Assembly (NCBI RefSeq): GCF_022809775.1
Contig: NZ_CP094380.1
Location: 1,785,001-1,849,000 of the forward strand
DNA length: 64,000 nucleotides
Source: Pseudodesulfovibrio tunisiensis
GTDB lineage: Bacteria; Desulfobacterota; Desulfovibrionia; Desulfovibrionales; Desulfovibrionaceae
Reading direction: 5' to 3'
Below the pieces are notes generated by a model. The model was not told the DNA's origin and ran no database searches. It saw only the letters and a list, made by a program, of their open reading frames with translations. Each line of letters begins with the position of its first letter. Position 1 is the stretch's first letter. Shown here piece by piece: positions 26,946 through 34,713 of this stretch. A program made the translations under genes and the position numbers.

Positions 26946-27392
26946 TCAACCGGGCGCAAGCCTTCTGGCTTTTGCCAGAAATTTCGAGCAGTCGCCGCGC
27001 ACGCGATCGAGACAATCCGGCGTCACGCAATTGGGATTCTCCAGAGGCGCCGCGTCAACCCCGGACACACCCAGCACGGTGTCCACCTTGAGCGCCCATA
27101 TCTGATTGGAAAAGGCGTAGCTGTTGTTCCTTCCCTGAGGGTCCCTGTCATTGGTCAGCCAATCCTGAATCCCGATCTTTTCATCCCCGTTGATGACCAC
27201 CAGCTTGCCCCCGTCCTTGGAAAAGGTCGGCAGCCAGTAACTCACGTCCCCTTCAACGGCCAGACACAGGAAATAATGCAATCCGTTCACCGCCGTACCC
27301 GGTCGCGCAGTGCAACATCCGTTCGGCGACAGATCGGCTACGTCGAAGTGAACGACACGTCCTTCGGTCACATCACCCGGTCCCCTGACCAT
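26946..27392 (-). CDS. Uncharacterised 148-aa protein
   Basis: No family recognised. The sequence begins VRGPGDVTEGRVVHFDVADL, has a cysteine pair (NGCCTARPG), a hydrophobic strand (LHYFLCLAVEGDVSYWLP), WLTNDRDPQGRNNSYAFSNQ, and a C-terminal CVTPDCLDRVRGDCSKFLAK with three more cysteines. GGGAGGGG seven bases upstream supports ATG 27392. It directly precedes the UPF0489 gene, so the two are likely co-expressed. Confidence 0.6.
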   Translation of the reverse strand: MVRGPGDVTEGRVVHFDVADLSPNGCCTARPGTAVNGLHYFLCLAVEGDVSYWLPTFSKDGGKLVVINGDEKIGIQDWLTNDRDPQGRNNSYAFSNQIWALKVDTVLGVSGVDAAPLENPNCVTPDCLDRVRGDCSKFLAKARRLAPG

Positions 27393-27472
27393 GCCCCCTC
27401 CCTTTTTTTGGAACGATCTTACAAACTGACAAAAGTAAAATCAATATCACAAAACACTTTTTTAATAAAAAA

Positions 27473-27571
27473 ATGGAGAAAACGATCATGAAAAGGAATG
27501 CTTGCGACCTGATAACGGAAACGGAAAAAAACAAAGGAAAATGGGTGGACACGGGGCATATCCTAATATAA
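27473..27571 (+). CDS. Possible 32-aa small ORF in AT-rich gap
   Basis: MEKTIMKRNACDLITETEKN continues to WVDTGHILI then TAA. It sits in the AT-rich gap upstream of nhaC and its 3' end overlaps a palindrome. There is no clear Shine-Dalgarno and no recognised family. Confidence 0.15.
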   Translation: MEKTIMKRNACDLITETEKNKGKWVDTGHILI

Positions 27572-27577
27572 GGATAT
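27558..27577. promoter_or_regulatory. Palindrome upstream of nhaC
   Basis: ATATCCT-N6-AGGATAT is a perfect inverted repeat 100 bases before the nhaC start. A second hairpin, CCGCA-N6-TGCGG, follows at about 27603-27618. These could be operators or leader structures for nhaC. Nothing else recognised in 27393-27677. Confidence 0.4.
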
Positions 27578-27677
27578 CCAAATCTAATCATTCGGGATCA
27601 CGCCGCATCATGCTGCGGATCATTTGTCGGCCCCATTCGCGCGGCACAGCCGCCCAACAAACAGGTGAAGGAAAACC

Positions 27678-29003
27678 ATGAACCAGCCTACTACCCCGCG
27701 AGGCAGCGCCCTGCTCCCCCTGCTGCTGTTCCTCGCCCTGTTCATCGGCACGGGAGCGGTGCTCACCGCCCAAGGCGTCAAAATGGCGTTCTACCAACTC
27801 TCGGCAGCCGTGGCCATTCTCCCGGCCATCGCCCTTGCCCTGATCATGGGCAAAGGCAAGCTGAACCAGAAGATCAACATCTTTCTCAAGGGCGTCGGCG
27901 ACATCAACATCGTGACCATGTGCGTGATCTACCTTCTGGCGGGCGGGTTCGCAGCCGTGGCCAAATCCATCGGCGGAGTGGATGCCACGGTCAACCTCGG
28001 TCTGGCCTTCATCCCGGCCCAGTTCGTGCTGCCCGGCCTGTTCGTGATCGCGGCCTTCGTGTCCACGGCCATGGGCACCTCCATGGGCACCATCGCGGCC
28101 ATCGCCCCCATTGCCGCCGGAGTCGCCCAACAGACCGACATTTCCAGCGCCATGCTCATGGGCACGATCCTCGGCGGCGCCATGTTCGGCGACAACCTTT
28201 CCATGATTTCCGACACCACCATCGCCGCCACCCGCACGCAGGGCTGCGACATGAGCGACAAGTTCAAGATGAACGTGCGCATTGTCACACCCGCTGCCAT
28301 CGCCGCGATCATCATGCTCATCATCCTTGGTGCGTCCGGCGGCGTGACGCACACCGGCGACTGGGAATTCATCCGCGTGGTCCCCTATCTGGTCATCCTC
28401 GGACTGGCCGTGGCCGGTGTGAACGTGTTCGTGGTGCTCTCCACGGGCATTGTGCTGGCCGGAGCCGTGGGCCTGTTCGTGCTGCCGGACTATTCCCTGC
28501 TCAAGATGTCGCAGGACATCTACAACGGCTTTACCGGCATGCATGAAATCCTGGTCCTGTCCATGCTCGTGGGCGGTCTGGGCGAACTCATCCGCTTCAA
28601 CGGCGGCCTCCAGTGGATGCTGGAAAAGATCACGTCCATGGCCAACCGGGCCGGAAACGGCAATACCCGACGCTCCGGCGAACTGGGCATTTCCTCTCTG
28701 GTCACCTTTGCGGACGCATGTACCGCGAACAACACGGTTGCCATCATCCTGTCAGGCGGCCTTGCCAAGGAAATCGCCAAGGACACGGGCGTGGACCCGC
28801 GCCGCAGCGCCAGTCTGCTCGACATCTTCTCCTGCATCGTGCAGGGCCTCGTGCCCTACGCAGCGCAGGTGCTCCTCGCCGGGTCCATCGGCGGAATCTC
28901 ACCGGTCACCGTGGCTGCCAACAACTGGTATTGCCTGATTCTGGCCGTCATCTCCCTCATCGCCATCTTCACCGGCTGGCCCAAGGTCAAGACCGCAAAA
29001 TAG
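27678..29003 (+). CDS. nhaC: NhaC-family Na+/H+ antiporter
   Basis: Inner-membrane protein of 441 aa with about eleven hydrophobic segments. NhaC-type features are LAGGFAAVAKSIGGVDATVN, STAMGTSMGTIAAIAPIAAG, GTILGGAMFGDNLSMISDTT with the conserved acidic/polar membrane motif, and FADACTANNTVAIILSGG. It exchanges Na+ for H+ or a related organic ion. AAGGAAAA precedes ATG 27678. It is monocistronic, with a strong terminator after it. Confidence 0.92.
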   Translation: MNQPTTPRGSALLPLLLFLALFIGTGAVLTAQGVKMAFYQLSAAVAILPAIALALIMGKGKLNQKINIFLKGVGDINIVTMCVIYLLAGGFAAVAKSIGGVDATVNLGLAFIPAQFVLPGLFVIAAFVSTAMGTSMGTIAAIAPIAAGVAQQTDISSAMLMGTILGGAMFGDNLSMISDTTIAATRTQGCDMSDKFKMNVRIVTPAAIAAIIMLIILGASGGVTHTGDWEFIRVVPYLVILGLAVAGVNVFVVLSTGIVLAGAVGLFVLPDYSLLKMSQDIYNGFTGMHEILVLSMLVGGLGELIRFNGGLQWMLEKITSMANRAGNGNTRRSGELGISSLVTFADACTANNTVAIILSGGLAKEIAKDTGVDPRRSASLLDIFSCIVQGLVPYAAQVLLAGSIGGISPVTVAANNWYCLILAVISLIAIFTGWPKVKTAK

Positions 29004-29029
29004 CCGTTCCAAAAGACAAGATTGAAAGA

Positions 29030-29062
29030 AAGGCCCGGAAGCGTTCGCTTCCGGGCCTTTCC
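29030..29062 (+). terminator. nhaC terminator
   Basis: Thirteen-bp stem AAGGCCCGGAAGC/GCTTCCGGGCCTT with GTTC loop, then TTCCTGTTTG. Ends the nhaC transcript. Confidence 0.85.
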
Positions 29063-29078
29063 TGTTTGTCTCCGACGG

Positions 29079-29104
29079 CTCAAACCTTTTGTAAAAGGTT
29101 TGAG
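29079..29104. repeat. Intergenic hairpin repeat
   Basis: CTCAAACCTTTT/AAAAGGTTTGAG form a 12-bp perfect stem, followed by AATCCAAAACTTTTTGG. This looks like the intergenic palindromes common after terminators in Desulfovibrio-type genomes; no copy elsewhere in the window is complete. Confidence 0.45.
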
Positions 29105-29282
29105 AATCCAAAACTTTTTGGCTTGCGCCGCCTGTTGGAAAACAGGAAATCGAAAAGGAATGGTGGCGGCGCGGAAGACAAAAGACATCTGAGAAGCTCC
29201 CCTTTTCCCCAAAAAAATCCTCCATTATTGCTCTCAGTTGCAAAACATCATACCCCAAAAGGAAACAAATATAAAAATACGA

Positions 29283-29699
29283 ATGGACAGACAAAAAATG
29301 AAAACACATAGCCTAGAAGGAAAAACGTTAAGATTGGAATATCTAATTAAATATCAGCACGCAGATTTTGCTTCATCACCCCGATCAATAACGATCAACG
29401 GTTATAAACAACAAATTAACTATTGGTGCGAGGCTGCACAAATCCTCATACGGCAACTGATAGCCAACAATGATTTGACAGAAAACGATCTTCCACTCGT
29501 CCCAACAGATCGTTCATCAAAAGCATTTGTGAACAACACAGATAATCAAATCAACAACAGAAATGGAAAATTCAAAAAAATTGCAGAAAATTTTTATGTC
29601 GACACCAAATACAACAGATTATGCATTGTCAAGAATATGTACAACACATTGAATAAATTGATGGTGCTCGACAAATACAATGTCACGATAGAGCAATGA
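29283..29699 (+). CDS. Orphan AT-rich gene, 138 aa
   Basis: No family recognised. The translation is Asn/Lys-rich (INNRNGKFKKIAENFYV, YNTLNKLMVLDKYNVTIEQ) and the codons are strongly AT-biased compared with every neighbour, a sign of horizontal transfer. Start is uncertain: ATG 29283 (MDRQKMKTHSLEGKTLRLEY) or ATG 29298; neither has a strong Shine-Dalgarno. Its stop abuts the first 118-bp repeat. Confidence 0.55.
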   Translation: MDRQKMKTHSLEGKTLRLEYLIKYQHADFASSPRSITINGYKQQINYWCEAAQILIRQLIANNDLTENDLPLVPTDRSSKAFVNNTDNQINNRNGKFKKIAENFYVDTKYNRLCIVKNMYNTLNKLMVLDKYNVTIEQ

Positions 29700-29700
29700 C

Positions 29701-30005
29701 AAGGCCGACGCGTATGCACAATACGCGAGGATTTGCCCTTTTTGCAGCAACGCAGCAGATTCCCGTTCCTCACGCAGGCTGTTCCGGAATGGGGAGATGC
29801 AAGGCGCGAAAAAAGGACAAGGCCGACGCGTATATCCAATACGCGAGGAGTTGCCCTTTTTGAAGCAACGCAGCAGATTCCCGTTCCTCACGCAGGCTGT
29901 TCCGGAATGGGGAGATGCAAGGCGCGAAAAAAGGACAAGGCCGACGCGTATATCCAATACGCGAGGAGTTGTCCTTTTTGAAGCAACGCAGCAGATTCCC
30001 GTTCC
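29701..30005. repeat. 118-bp direct tandem repeat, 2.6 copies
   Basis: Copies start at 29701, 29819 and 29937, exactly 118 bases apart. The third stops after about 69 bases. Copies 1 and 2 differ at about six positions; 2 and 3 differ at one. Each copy holds a small hairpin CGCGTAT-ATCCA-ATACGCG (copies 2, 3). At 30003-30018 CCGGGACAGCCTGCG is the inverted partner (one mismatch) of CGCAGGCTGTTCCGG in the copies. No gene is present in the repeats. Confidence 0.9.
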
Positions 30006-30020
30006 GGGACAGCCTGCGCG

Positions 30021-31073
30021 CTAGAGTGTGTTGAGGACTACGGAAAGCGCCTTGAAGGTGAATACGGCCTGATCCCCGGGGGCAAGCTCGAATTCATGGG
30101 CCGTGCTGGCCGAAACCAGCGCGCACAGGTCCTGCCCCTGATTGGTGAGCGCGGAAATCTCGGTAATGGCCTTGCTGGCACGGACCTTGGTCACGCAGGC
30201 AACCAGGGTGTTTCGGCGGCTGGAATGCTTTTCGGAGAACGGTTTCTGCACGGAAATGAGCGGAGCCTTGACCGTGGCCACGACCGGAACGCCCTGTTCA
30301 AGCCCGAGGGAATGCAGGCTTTCCGTGGTGATCACGGCACAGAGCGCATCGCCCTGCTTGCTCTCCATGCGCACCTCGGCCATGACCGCATCCCGGGCGA
30401 TCCCGGTAACCCGGCAGTAGAAGGAATTGCGCGCACTGGTGCGGCCGGACATGTCACCGAGCGCCAGACGGCGCACGATGAACGCCGCATCCTGACCGGA
30501 ATACTGTTGCAGCATGCCCTTGAGTTCCGCAGGCGACCTGCCGAGCACGGTCTGAACAACGGCAAGGGGCACTCCGCTGCGCAGCATTTCCACGGCGCGG
30601 GTATTGCGCAGCACACGCGCGGTCGCCAATTCGCGCGGCACGCCGCACTCGTCGGCACGGGCATAAAAGGTCCGCCGGACCAGTCCCTGATCCGCATGCA
30701 GAAAATCCCCGGAATATCCGGCGGCAAGCGGGCTTTCCAGCACCCGACGCAATTCCCGCGCCAAACGCTGGGGAATGGGCACCTCGCGCCTGTTGCTGCC
30801 CTTGCCGATCAGAATCATGCCCCGATCCAGATCCATGTCCGTGCGATCATCCAGACCAAGGACCTCGCCCAATCGGGCTCCGGTATGACGCAACAACTGG
30901 AAAACAAGTCGCAGCCGTTCCCGGGACCGCAAATGGTCGGCACGCACAGCCGCATCGCGCCATGCCGTAAACGCCTGAGCCAACGCGCCAATCTGTTCCG
31001 GAGCGAGCAAGAGCACGTTCTTCGGAACCGTGAACACGTTGTTCGGCAAAAGACGGGAGTTCGGTTTGTTCAT
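30021..31073 (-). CDS. tunR: TunR-like regulator: integrase-type DNA-binding domain plus TOBE domains
   Basis: The 350-aa protein has a tyrosine-recombinase-like first half (RLVFQLLRHTGARLGEVLGL, GKGSNRREVPIPQRL, RVLRNTRAVEMLRSG, VQTVLGRSPAEL) and two C-terminal molybdate/tungstate-binding TOBE (Mop) domains (SARNSFYCRVTGIARDAVMA and RRNTLVACVTKVRASKAITE). Several recombinase residues are changed: the usual H-x-x-R histidine and the H of LGH are replaced, so it should bind DNA and not cut it. This is the architecture of TunR, the tungstate-responsive regulator of sulfate reducers that controls tungstate/molybdate uptake (established knowledge). It is divergent from modA, as expected. ATG 31073 has GAAG seven bases upstream; GTG 31079 is an alternative. 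Confidence 0.85.
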   Translation of the reverse strand: MNKPNSRLLPNNVFTVPKNVLLLAPEQIGALAQAFTAWRDAAVRADHLRSRERLRLVFQLLRHTGARLGEVLGLDDRTDMDLDRGMILIGKGSNRREVPIPQRLARELRRVLESPLAAGYSGDFLHADQGLVRRTFYARADECGVPRELATARVLRNTRAVEMLRSGVPLAVVQTVLGRSPAELKGMLQQYSGQDAAFIVRRLALGDMSGRTSARNSFYCRVTGIARDAVMAEVRMESKQGDALCAVITTESLHSLGLEQGVPVVATVKAPLISVQKPFSEKHSSRRNTLVACVTKVRASKAITEISALTNQGQDLCALVSASTAHEFELAPGDQAVFTFKALSVVLNTL

Positions 31074-31088
31074 ATCCACACTTCGAAT

Positions 31089-31114
31089 GTCACGAATTTT
31101 CGGTTCGGCGTGAC
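31089..31114. promoter_or_regulatory. Inverted repeat in tunR-modA intergenic region
   Basis: GTCACG-N14-CGTGAC (31089-31094 and 31109-31114) lies 16-41 bases upstream of tunR and about 100 bases upstream of modA. It is a candidate for autoregulation or control of the mod operon. I do not know the published TunR motif well enough to match it. Confidence 0.4.
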
Positions 31115-31209
31115 CAGGTTGTTGCGCCCCGGCGTCCGGCGTACATCAGCATAGCAATCGCCTGTTCGCTTGTAAAACTGTTCACATCATACATTATGGA
31201 GTTATCCCG

Positions 31210-31944
31210 ATGAAACGCTTGGCTTCCCTGATTCTGGCAGTGATGCTGCTCCTGCCACAGGCCGCTTCCGCAGCCGACCTGCTCGTGGCGCAGGCCGCCA
31301 ACTTCATGCCCGCCATGAAGGAAATCATTCCCGCCTTCGAAAAACAGACCGGACTCACGGTGCAGGCCACCTATGCCTCCACGGGCAAGCTCTACGGCCA
31401 GATCGTGAACGGTGCGCCCTTCGACCTGTTTCTGGCTGCGGACCAGCGCCGCCCGGCCAAGCTCTTCAAGGACGGCCTTGCCGCCGAGCCCTTTGTGTAC
31501 GCCAAGGGTCAGGTCGTGCTCTGGACCATGAAAAAGGAACTGTGCGCCAAGCCCTGGACCGAAATCCTCAAGGACGATTCCGTGCGCAAGGTCGCCATTG
31601 CCAACACCGAGACCGCGCCCTACGGCACCTCGGCCATGAAGGCCCTCCAGACCGAAGGACTCTGGGATTCCCTCCAGTCCAGGCTCGTCTACGGCCAGTC
31701 CATTGCGCAGGTGTTCCAGTTCGCCTCCACGGGTGCGGCCGACGCGGGCCTGTGCGCATTCTCCTCGGTTTTCACGGATCAGGGCCGCAAGGGCGCGTAT
31801 GTTGTGGTGGACAAGGCCCCGGAAGTCATTCAGGCCGCCTGCGTGCTCAAGAACGCGCCTCATGCCGAGGCTGTCGCCAAATTCGTCGATTTCCTGAACA
31901 CGGATGAAGTCAAGGCCATCAAGAGCAAGTACGGATACAAATAG
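31210..31944 (+). CDS. modA: Molybdate/tungstate ABC transporter substrate-binding protein (first copy)
   Basis: The 244-aa periplasmic protein has a signal peptide (KRLASLILAVMLLLPQAAS, cleavage near SAA), then LLVAQAANFMPAMKEIIPAF, ATYASTGKLYGQIVNGAPFD (oxyanion-binding serine region), IANTETAPYGTSAMKALQT, and DAGLCAFSSVFTDQGRKGAY, all ModA-like. It delivers molybdate or tungstate to ModB. GGAG eight bases before ATG 31210. First gene of a five-gene transport operon divergent from tunR. Confidence 0.93.
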   Translation: MKRLASLILAVMLLLPQAASAADLLVAQAANFMPAMKEIIPAFEKQTGLTVQATYASTGKLYGQIVNGAPFDLFLAADQRRPAKLFKDGLAAEPFVYAKGQVVLWTMKKELCAKPWTEILKDDSVRKVAIANTETAPYGTSAMKALQTEGLWDSLQSRLVYGQSIAQVFQFASTGAADAGLCAFSSVFTDQGRKGAYVVVDKAPEVIQAACVLKNAPHAEAVAKFVDFLNTDEVKAIKSKYGYK

Positions 31945-31947
31945 CGC

Positions 31948-32604
31948 ATGATCTGGGAACCGTTTCTTCTCTCGGCCAAACTGGCCCTGTGGACAATGTT
32001 GATCATTCCGATAGTCGCCGCGCCCGTGGCCGCCTTGCTGGCCTACGCCCGGTTTCCGGGCAAGAGCGCGGTGGACGCTCTGGTGTCCCTGCCCATGGTT
32101 CTGCCGCCCACTGTGCTGGGCTTCGGACTCCTTGTGGTTCTGGGACCCCAGGGCGTCATCGGTTCCTCGTGGGAAGCTGCCACGGGCGGCAGGCTGGTAT
32201 TCAGCTTTGCCGGTATCCTGCTGGCCTCCCTCGTGTTCAACCTGCCCTTTGCGGTCCAGCCCCTGAGAGCATCCTTTGAAAAGCTCGACCCCAGACTGCT
32301 GGAAAATGCGGCCATTCTCGGCCTCACCCCGGCCCAGACGTTTCTGCGCGTGGTCCTGCCGAACTGCATCGGCGGTCTGGCTGCGGCGTCCATTCTGGTG
32401 TTCGCCCACAGTCTGGGCGAATTCGGCGTGATCCTCATGGTGGGCGGGTCCATCCCGGGCCAGACCAAGGTCGCGTCCATCGCCATCTTCGAGGCCGTGG
32501 AAGCCCTGCGCTTCGACGACGCGTTCCGCATGTCCGCAGCACTGGTACCCATCAGCTTTGCGGTTCTTCTGGTCATCAACAAACTGAATCGGAGGCGGTC
32601 ATGA
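31948..32604 (+). CDS. modB: Molybdate ABC transporter permease (first copy)
   Basis: A 218-aa inner-membrane protein with five or six spans. LVSLPMVLPPTVLGFGLLVV and the EAA loop ENAAILGLTPAQTFLRVVLP followed by LVFAHSLGEFGVILMVGGS are typical of ModB. It forms the channel with ModC. It starts three bases after modA and overlaps modC by ATGA. Confidence 0.94.
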   Translation: MIWEPFLLSAKLALWTMLIIPIVAAPVAALLAYARFPGKSAVDALVSLPMVLPPTVLGFGLLVVLGPQGVIGSSWEAATGGRLVFSFAGILLASLVFNLPFAVQPLRASFEKLDPRLLENAAILGLTPAQTFLRVVLPNCIGGLAAASILVFAHSLGEFGVILMVGGSIPGQTKVASIAIFEAVEALRFDDAFRMSAALVPISFAVLLVINKLNRRRS

Positions 32605-33296
32605 CCCTGTCCGTGGCAGTTCGCAAACAGCTTTCCCATTTCGATCTGAACGTGAACTTCCAGTGCCGGGCCGGCAATCTCACGGCCATCGTGGGCCCGT
32701 CCGGCGCGGGCAAGACCACGCTCATCCGCATGATCGCGGGGCTGGAGCGGCCGGACGCCGGACGCATCTGCCTTGGCAACACCTGCTGGGTGGACACGGC
32801 TACCAATGCCTTCCTTCCGGCACGCAAACGCGGGCTGGGGCTGGTGTTTCAGGAATATACCCTGTTCCCGCACCTCACCGTGCGCAGAAACGTGGCCTTT
32901 GCCGCCACGAACATGGAACGCGTGGACAGCCTCATGAACCTGTTCGGCATCCGCCACCTCGCGGACAAGCGGCCGGATCAGATTTCCGGCGGCGAACGTC
33001 AGCGCGCGGCATTTTGTCAGGCGCTGGCCCGCGAACCCGTGCTCCTGCTTCTGGACGAACCCTTCTCTGCTCTGGACGCGGCCACGCGCCGCAAACTGCG
33101 CGCGGAACTGCGCGACCTCAAGAGCGAACTGGACATCCCGGTGCTGCATGTGACCCACGATCTGGAGGAAGCCGAATATCTGGGCGACGACATCATTGCC
33201 GTGGACCATGGTCAGGTTTCCCCGAACTGGTTCGACTGCCAGATGCGCATTGCGCACGCCATGTACTCCCAACCCGCAATGGAGAATTCCCTGTGA
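32601..33296 (+). CDS. modC: Molybdate ABC transporter ATP-binding protein, lacking TOBE domain
   Basis: The 231-aa ABC ATPase has Walker A GPSGAGKTT near residue 32, Q-loop LVFQEYTLFP, signature ISGGERQR, Walker B LLLLDEPFSALD and switch VTHD. Typical ModC is about 350 aa with a C-terminal TOBE regulatory domain; this one ends right after the ATPase core, so direct oxyanion feedback on the ATPase is lost. TOBE sensing may be done by TunR alone. Its stop overlaps the next start (GTGA). Confidence 0.94.
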   Translation: MTLSVAVRKQLSHFDLNVNFQCRAGNLTAIVGPSGAGKTTLIRMIAGLERPDAGRICLGNTCWVDTATNAFLPARKRGLGLVFQEYTLFPHLTVRRNVAFAATNMERVDSLMNLFGIRHLADKRPDQISGGERQRAAFCQALAREPVLLLLDEPFSALDAATRRKLRAELRDLKSELDIPVLHVTHDLEEAEYLGDDIIAVDHGQVSPNWFDCQMRIAHAMYSQPAMENSL

Positions 33297-34021
33297 AAAA
33301 GATACTCTGCCTGACCTTCGTCTTCCTGCTCGCGGCCGGTTCCGCCTTTGCCTCGGATCAGGCCGTGCTCGCGGCGGGCGGCGGCTACAAGAAAATGGTC
33401 AATGCCCTTGCCAGGGCCTATACGGCCGAGACCGGGAACAGCCTGCAACTCGTGTACGGCAACATGGGCCGGGTCACGGCTCAGGCCAGGAACAGCGGGG
33501 CCGTCGATCTGGTCATTGGCGCGGACTTCTTCCTGACCCGCGCCCAGCTCGATTTCAGCGAGGAAATGAAACTCGGACGCGGCAAGCTGGTTCTGGCCTG
33601 GTCCAAATCCTTCAAGGGCGGAATCGATCCCGCGGCAATGCTCGAATCCGCAGCCGCCAAACGCGTGGCCACACCCGATCCGCACAAGGCCATCTACGGT
33701 CGCGCAGCCGCCCAGTACCTGAAGCATACCGGACTCGACGCCCGAGTCGGAGACCGTCTCGTGGAAGTCGCAGCCATCCCGCAGGTCTTTTCCTATCTGA
33801 GCCTCAACGAGGTGGATCTCGGGTTCATGAATCTGACGCACACCCTGAACGTGCTCGATTCCCTCGGCGGCTACGTGGTGATTCCCGACGAAACGTACAA
33901 GCCCATCTTCATCATGGCCGGACAGCTTGCCAATGCATCCCACCCGAAGCAGGCACAGGATTTCTACCGCTTTCTGAAGACGGACAAGGCGCAGAAGATC
34001 ATCCGGGCCAACGGACTGTAG
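33293..34021 (+). CDS. Second molybdate/tungstate-type substrate-binding protein
   Basis: The 242-aa protein has a signal peptide (KKILCLTFVFLLAAGSAFA, cleavage before SDQ) and a ModA-like fold: AAGGGYKKMVNALARAY, LVYGNMGRVTAQARNSGAVD, ADFFLTRAQLDFS, TPDPHKAIYGRAAAQYL, LGFMNLTHTL. It differs clearly from the first ModA, so it may prefer another oxyanion such as tungstate. Start GTG 33293 overlaps the modC stop. Confidence 0.88.
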   Translation: MKKILCLTFVFLLAAGSAFASDQAVLAAGGGYKKMVNALARAYTAETGNSLQLVYGNMGRVTAQARNSGAVDLVIGADFFLTRAQLDFSEEMKLGRGKLVLAWSKSFKGGIDPAAMLESAAAKRVATPDPHKAIYGRAAAQYLKHTGLDARVGDRLVEVAAIPQVFSYLSLNEVDLGFMNLTHTLNVLDSLGGYVVIPDETYKPIFIMAGQLANASHPKQAQDFYRFLKTDKAQKIIRANGL

Positions 34022-34025
34022 CAAC

Positions 34026-34694
34026 GTGGACTGGCTGGGAATCATTCAGGCTCCGAGCACCATCGGTCCGGTTCTGCTCACCCTCAAGGTGCTGGCAGTG
34101 GCCGGATCGATCATCCTTGTCCTCGGCCTGCTTGCGGCGTATTATCTGGCGCACGGCAAATCGTGGATGCGGTCGGCAGTGGATTTTCTGGTCACCCTGC
34201 CTCTGGTGTTCCCGCCCATTGCCACGGGTTTCGCCCTGCTCCTGCTGCTGGGCAGGGACAGCGCCTTTGCCCGGGCCACGGGACTGGAGCTGGTGTTCAG
34301 CTTTCACGGGGTTGTTCTGGCCTCGGTGGTGGCCGGACTGCCCCTGATGGTCAAGCCGGTGGAAGCCGCCCTGCGCGGCCGTGGAAAACAGCTTGCCGAG
34401 GCCGCCTATGTTCTCGGCAAGAACGAATGGCAGACGTTCGTGCTGGTACTGCTCCCGAACATCCGGCGCAGCGTGATCGCGGGCTGGCTGCTGGCTCTGG
34501 GCCGCAGCCTCGGCGAAGTGGGCATGACCCTGATGCTCGGCGGCAACGTGATCGGCAAGACCAACACCCTGTCTCTGGAAATCTACAACGCCGTGTTCAG
34601 CGGCGAGTTCGACAGGGCCATTGTCCTGTCGTGCCTGATAGGCGTGATGTCCCTCGGCGTGTTTGTCGCGCTCAAGCGGATGTCCGCAGTGTAA
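34026..34694 (+). CDS. Second ModB-like ABC permease
   Basis: A 222-aa membrane protein with ModB-type features: DFLVTLPLVFPPIATGFALL, AEAAYVLGKNEWQTFVLVLL (EAA loop) and LALGRSLGEVGMTLMLGGN. It pairs with the binding protein just upstream, and with no second ATPase in the operon it probably shares ModC. Start GTG 34026 lies four bases after the previous stop and has no clear Shine-Dalgarno, suggesting coupling. Confidence 0.88.
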   Translation: MDWLGIIQAPSTIGPVLLTLKVLAVAGSIILVLGLLAAYYLAHGKSWMRSAVDFLVTLPLVFPPIATGFALLLLLGRDSAFARATGLELVFSFHGVVLASVVAGLPLMVKPVEAALRGRGKQLAEAAYVLGKNEWQTFVLVLLPNIRRSVIAGWLLALGRSLGEVGMTLMLGGNVIGKTNTLSLEIYNAVFSGEFDRAIVLSCLIGVMSLGVFVALKRMSAV

Positions 34695-34713
34695 CTCAAG
34701 GAAGCAGAAGACT

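Noticed and set aside
29701..30005. CRISPR array
   Set aside because: The repeats are 118 bases long and directly adjacent with no variable spacers; no cas genes are in the window.
29594..30024. Several open frames within the 118-bp repeats on both strands
   Set aside because: They only repeat the unit's translation and have no start signals; the unit length is not a multiple of three.
30021..31073. Active phage integrase
   Set aside because: Catalytic histidines are replaced, TOBE domains are attached, and it is divergent from modA, so it is a regulator.
31170..31197. TTGTAA-N16-CATTAT as modA promoter
   Set aside because: Transcription would begin inside or after the Shine-Dalgarno sequence, which would remove it from the mRNA.
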